From: an uncultured Oscillibacter sp. | GTDB taxonomy: Bacteria; Bacillota; Clostridia; Oscillospirales; Oscillospiraceae | NCBI GenBank assembly: GCA_946183715.1 | Contig: CAMHDB010000114.1 | Coordinates: 1-6,317, forward strand | Direction: 5' to 3' | Length of the DNA: 6,317 bases | Shown here: positions 4,924 to 6,317 of the stretch, one piece after another | How the letters are laid out: each line of letters begins with the position of its first letter | Position numbering within the stretch: position 1 is the first letter of the stretch | Position numbers and translations under genes: made by a program | Notes under the pieces: model-generated | Databases searched by the model: none | Seen by the model: the letters and a program-made list of their open reading frames with translations, nothing else | What the model was told of the DNA's origin: nothing

Positions 4924-6317
4924 GACACTATGTCGGCGTGACGATAGGGCCGATTTTCGACACCATCTCCAACGCGACGATTCCCGCCGCGCTCTGGTTC
5001 GCCAGCTACCTGTTTTCGGACTTGTCGCGGCGTATCTGCGAGGGCGTCGCGGGGAATCCGGAAAAGGGCGTTCCGAAGATTCCCGGGGCCATGATAGTCT
5101 CCCCGTACCACGACGGCGCGGCGGAGAATGACGGCGTGGGCAAGTACCACGACCGGGTTATTTTCCATACCGAAGAGTTCGACGACAAATCCGCGCTGGA
5201 CGAGGAAGTAAGGCGCGTGATTCGTACTGCTGTCACGCACACGGGCGACGCCTTCCCGGGCGAAGCGATTGCGCCCAATACCCGCGAGGAGTTCCAAACT
5301 TTTCTGGAACAGTACCTGCAAATCCACCACGTGATTCTGTCCGAAAAGGAAGTCGGCGAGGAAAACTGTATCATGGTACTGTCGCCGTACTTGGACGCGC
5401 TGGAACTGATGAAAACGTTCCCAATGGACAGCAAAATCGACCCGTTCCGGCGGATGTTCGCCCGGAAAGATGTCCTGCAAGACAGCGGAAACACGCTGAT
5501 TAAGAAAAGCGAGCTGTTCCCGTCGGACGCCGGAAATTTCCTGACGGGCAGAGATTGGAGAATCCGCAGTATTTCGGAAATCGCCCGGGCGGCGAAAGAT
5601 TCGGAGTGGAAACACGATTACTACTACGCGGTGGTCTCGGCGGACGGCGACGGAATGGGGAAATTCCTGCTGGGCCTGCAAAACGACTGGGTGGGCTTTT
5701 TCTCGAAGGGCTGTCTTGCCTACGACAAGAAGGCGGCGGAGCTGGTTTCCGACTACGGCGGCATGCCGATTTACGCCGGGGGCGACGACCTGTTATTTCT
5801 GGCCCCGCTGACGGGTACGGGCGGAATCACCCCGGACGGGCAGCCGCTGGACGGAAAGTCGATTGTCAGCCTGTGCGCCGCGCTGCGCGACTTGTTTATG
5901 AATACCATCCGGACAGAATTTGAAAAGGCGTTCGGGGAGAAGTACGAAAAAGAACCCCTGCCGGAATTGTCCTTCCCCACGCTGTCTTTCGGCGTGGCGG
6001 TACAGTTCGAGAAGTTCCCGCTTTACGAGGCGCTCGAACGGGCGCGGCAACTGCTCGAAATGGCGAAAACGGGCGAAAAGGACAATATCCTGCTGGAACT
6101 GCGCAAGCACAGCGGACAGAGTGCCGCGTTGCTGATTCACAACCCCGACGCGGAGGCATTCGAGGAACTGTCGGGCGCGGCGCGTGGCGACGCCGTGGAC
6201 GGCGAAAAGCCGACCGCCCTGCTCTATACGCTGGAACACTTTCACGCGGTGGTCTCCCAGATGGTTGCGAATACCCGGGCGCGTCTGGAAGCCGGGGAGG
6301 CCCCCGACACGCTCAAA
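4920..6317 (+). CDS. cas10: Cas10/Cmr2, large subunit of the type III CRISPR complex (3' partial)
   Basis: The first 466 codons are present, with no stop before the window edge. Cas10 is the scaffold and signal synthase of type III complexes; on target-RNA binding its palm domain makes cyclic oligoadenylates or, in CorA-type systems, SAM-AMP. The N-terminus carries TIGPIFDTISNA (8-19) and ASYLFSDLSRRI (28-39), typical of the Cmr2 group. The catalytic palm has SADGDGMG (240-247), whose Asp242 and Asp244 are the likely metal ligands, and YAGGDDLLFL with GGDD at 287-290 (bases 5778-5789). FGVAVQF and RKHSGQSAALL (KHSGQ at 396-400) complete the palm region. No N-terminal HD nuclease motif is convincing: His64-Asp65 and His77-Asp78 lie in loop-like sequence without the rest of the motif. 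No CxxC zinc pair is seen in the visible part. Signalling, not DNA cutting, is therefore the likely output. The start overlaps the RAMP stop as ATGA. The remaining cmr genes should follow to the right. Confidence 0.93.
   Translation, partial: MRHYVGVTIGPIFDTISNATIPAALWFASYLFSDLSRRICEGVAGNPEKGVPKIPGAMIVSPYHDGAAENDGVGKYHDRVIFHTEEFDDKSALDEEVRRVIRTAVTHTGDAFPGEAIAPNTREEFQTFLEQYLQIHHVILSEKEVGEENCIMVLSPYLDALELMKTFPMDSKIDPFRRMFARKDVLQDSGNTLIKKSELFPSDAGNFLTGRDWRIRSISEIARAAKDSEWKHDYYYAVVSADGDGMGKFLLGLQNDWVGFFSKGCLAYDKKAAELVSDYGGMPIYAGGDDLLFLAPLTGTGGITPDGQPLDGKSIVSLCAALRDLFMNTIRTEFEKAFGEKYEKEPLPELSFPTLSFGVAVQFEKFPLYEALERARQLLEMAKTGEKDNILLELRKHSGQSAALLIHNPDAEAFEELSGAARGDAVDGEKPTALLYTLEHFHAVVSQMVANTRARLEAGEAPDTLK

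Noticed and set aside
5109..5154. His-Asp pairs (residues 64-65 and 77-78) as an HD nuclease site in Cas10
   Set aside because: They sit in Gly/Asp-rich loop-like sequence without the rest of the HD motif or further His/Asp ligands in the expected spacing.
4851..5681. Minus-strand open frame opposite the 5' half of cas10 (276 codons)
   Set aside because: Shadow of Cas10, whose N-terminal and palm motifs are clear on the plus strand.
1..6317. CRISPR repeat array, insertion sequence or attachment site
   Set aside because: I see no regularly spaced direct repeats, transposase or terminal inverted repeats; the window is nearly all coding.

Overview
The window is GC-rich and almost fully coding on the plus strand, with short gaps, strong GGAGG-type ribosome binding sites and G/C-ending codons. 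This suits a high-GC anaerobic bacterium, perhaps an Oscillospiraceae-like Firmicute. That placement is a guess from style only; no rRNA or marker gene is present.

Layout: (1) bases 1-1380 hold the 3' part of a membrane-bound dCache-HAMP-GGDEF signalling protein, probably a diguanylate cyclase, whose start lies upstream of the window. (2) A 61-base gap carries a perfect GC-rich inverted repeat. (3) Bases 1442-6317 hold a tight four-gene operon of a type III CRISPR-Cas system, best read as III-B (Cmr). The genes are a small 159-aa protein, a 566-aa membrane protein resembling a CorA-family CRISPR effector, a 425-aa Cmr1-like RAMP protein, and the first 466 codons of Cas10/Cmr2, which runs off the right edge. 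The operon genes are separated by 15 and 8 bases and then a 4-base ATGA overlap, so they are probably co-transcribed and translationally coupled.

How the genes may work together: Cas10, on sensing target RNA through the Cmr complex, would make a nucleotide second messenger with its palm domain (DGDGMG and GGDD motifs intact). No HD nuclease motif is seen at its N-terminus. The membrane protein would be the effector. In published CorA-type III-B systems the messenger is SAM-AMP, made from ATP and S-adenosylmethionine, and the neighbouring gene encodes an enzyme that destroys it: a DHH-type phosphodiesterase (NrN) or a SAM-AMP lyase related to phage T3 SAM lyase. The small gene beside corA here has the size, position and secondary-structure layout expected of such a lyase. 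The most interesting reading is therefore a signal-maker, membrane effector and signal-remover module in one operon. The Cas10 and RAMP assignments rest on motifs, the CorA call on motif and architecture, and the lyase call mainly on context and a weak motif match.

No CRISPR array, adaptation genes (cas1/cas2), tRNA, rRNA or mobile element is visible.
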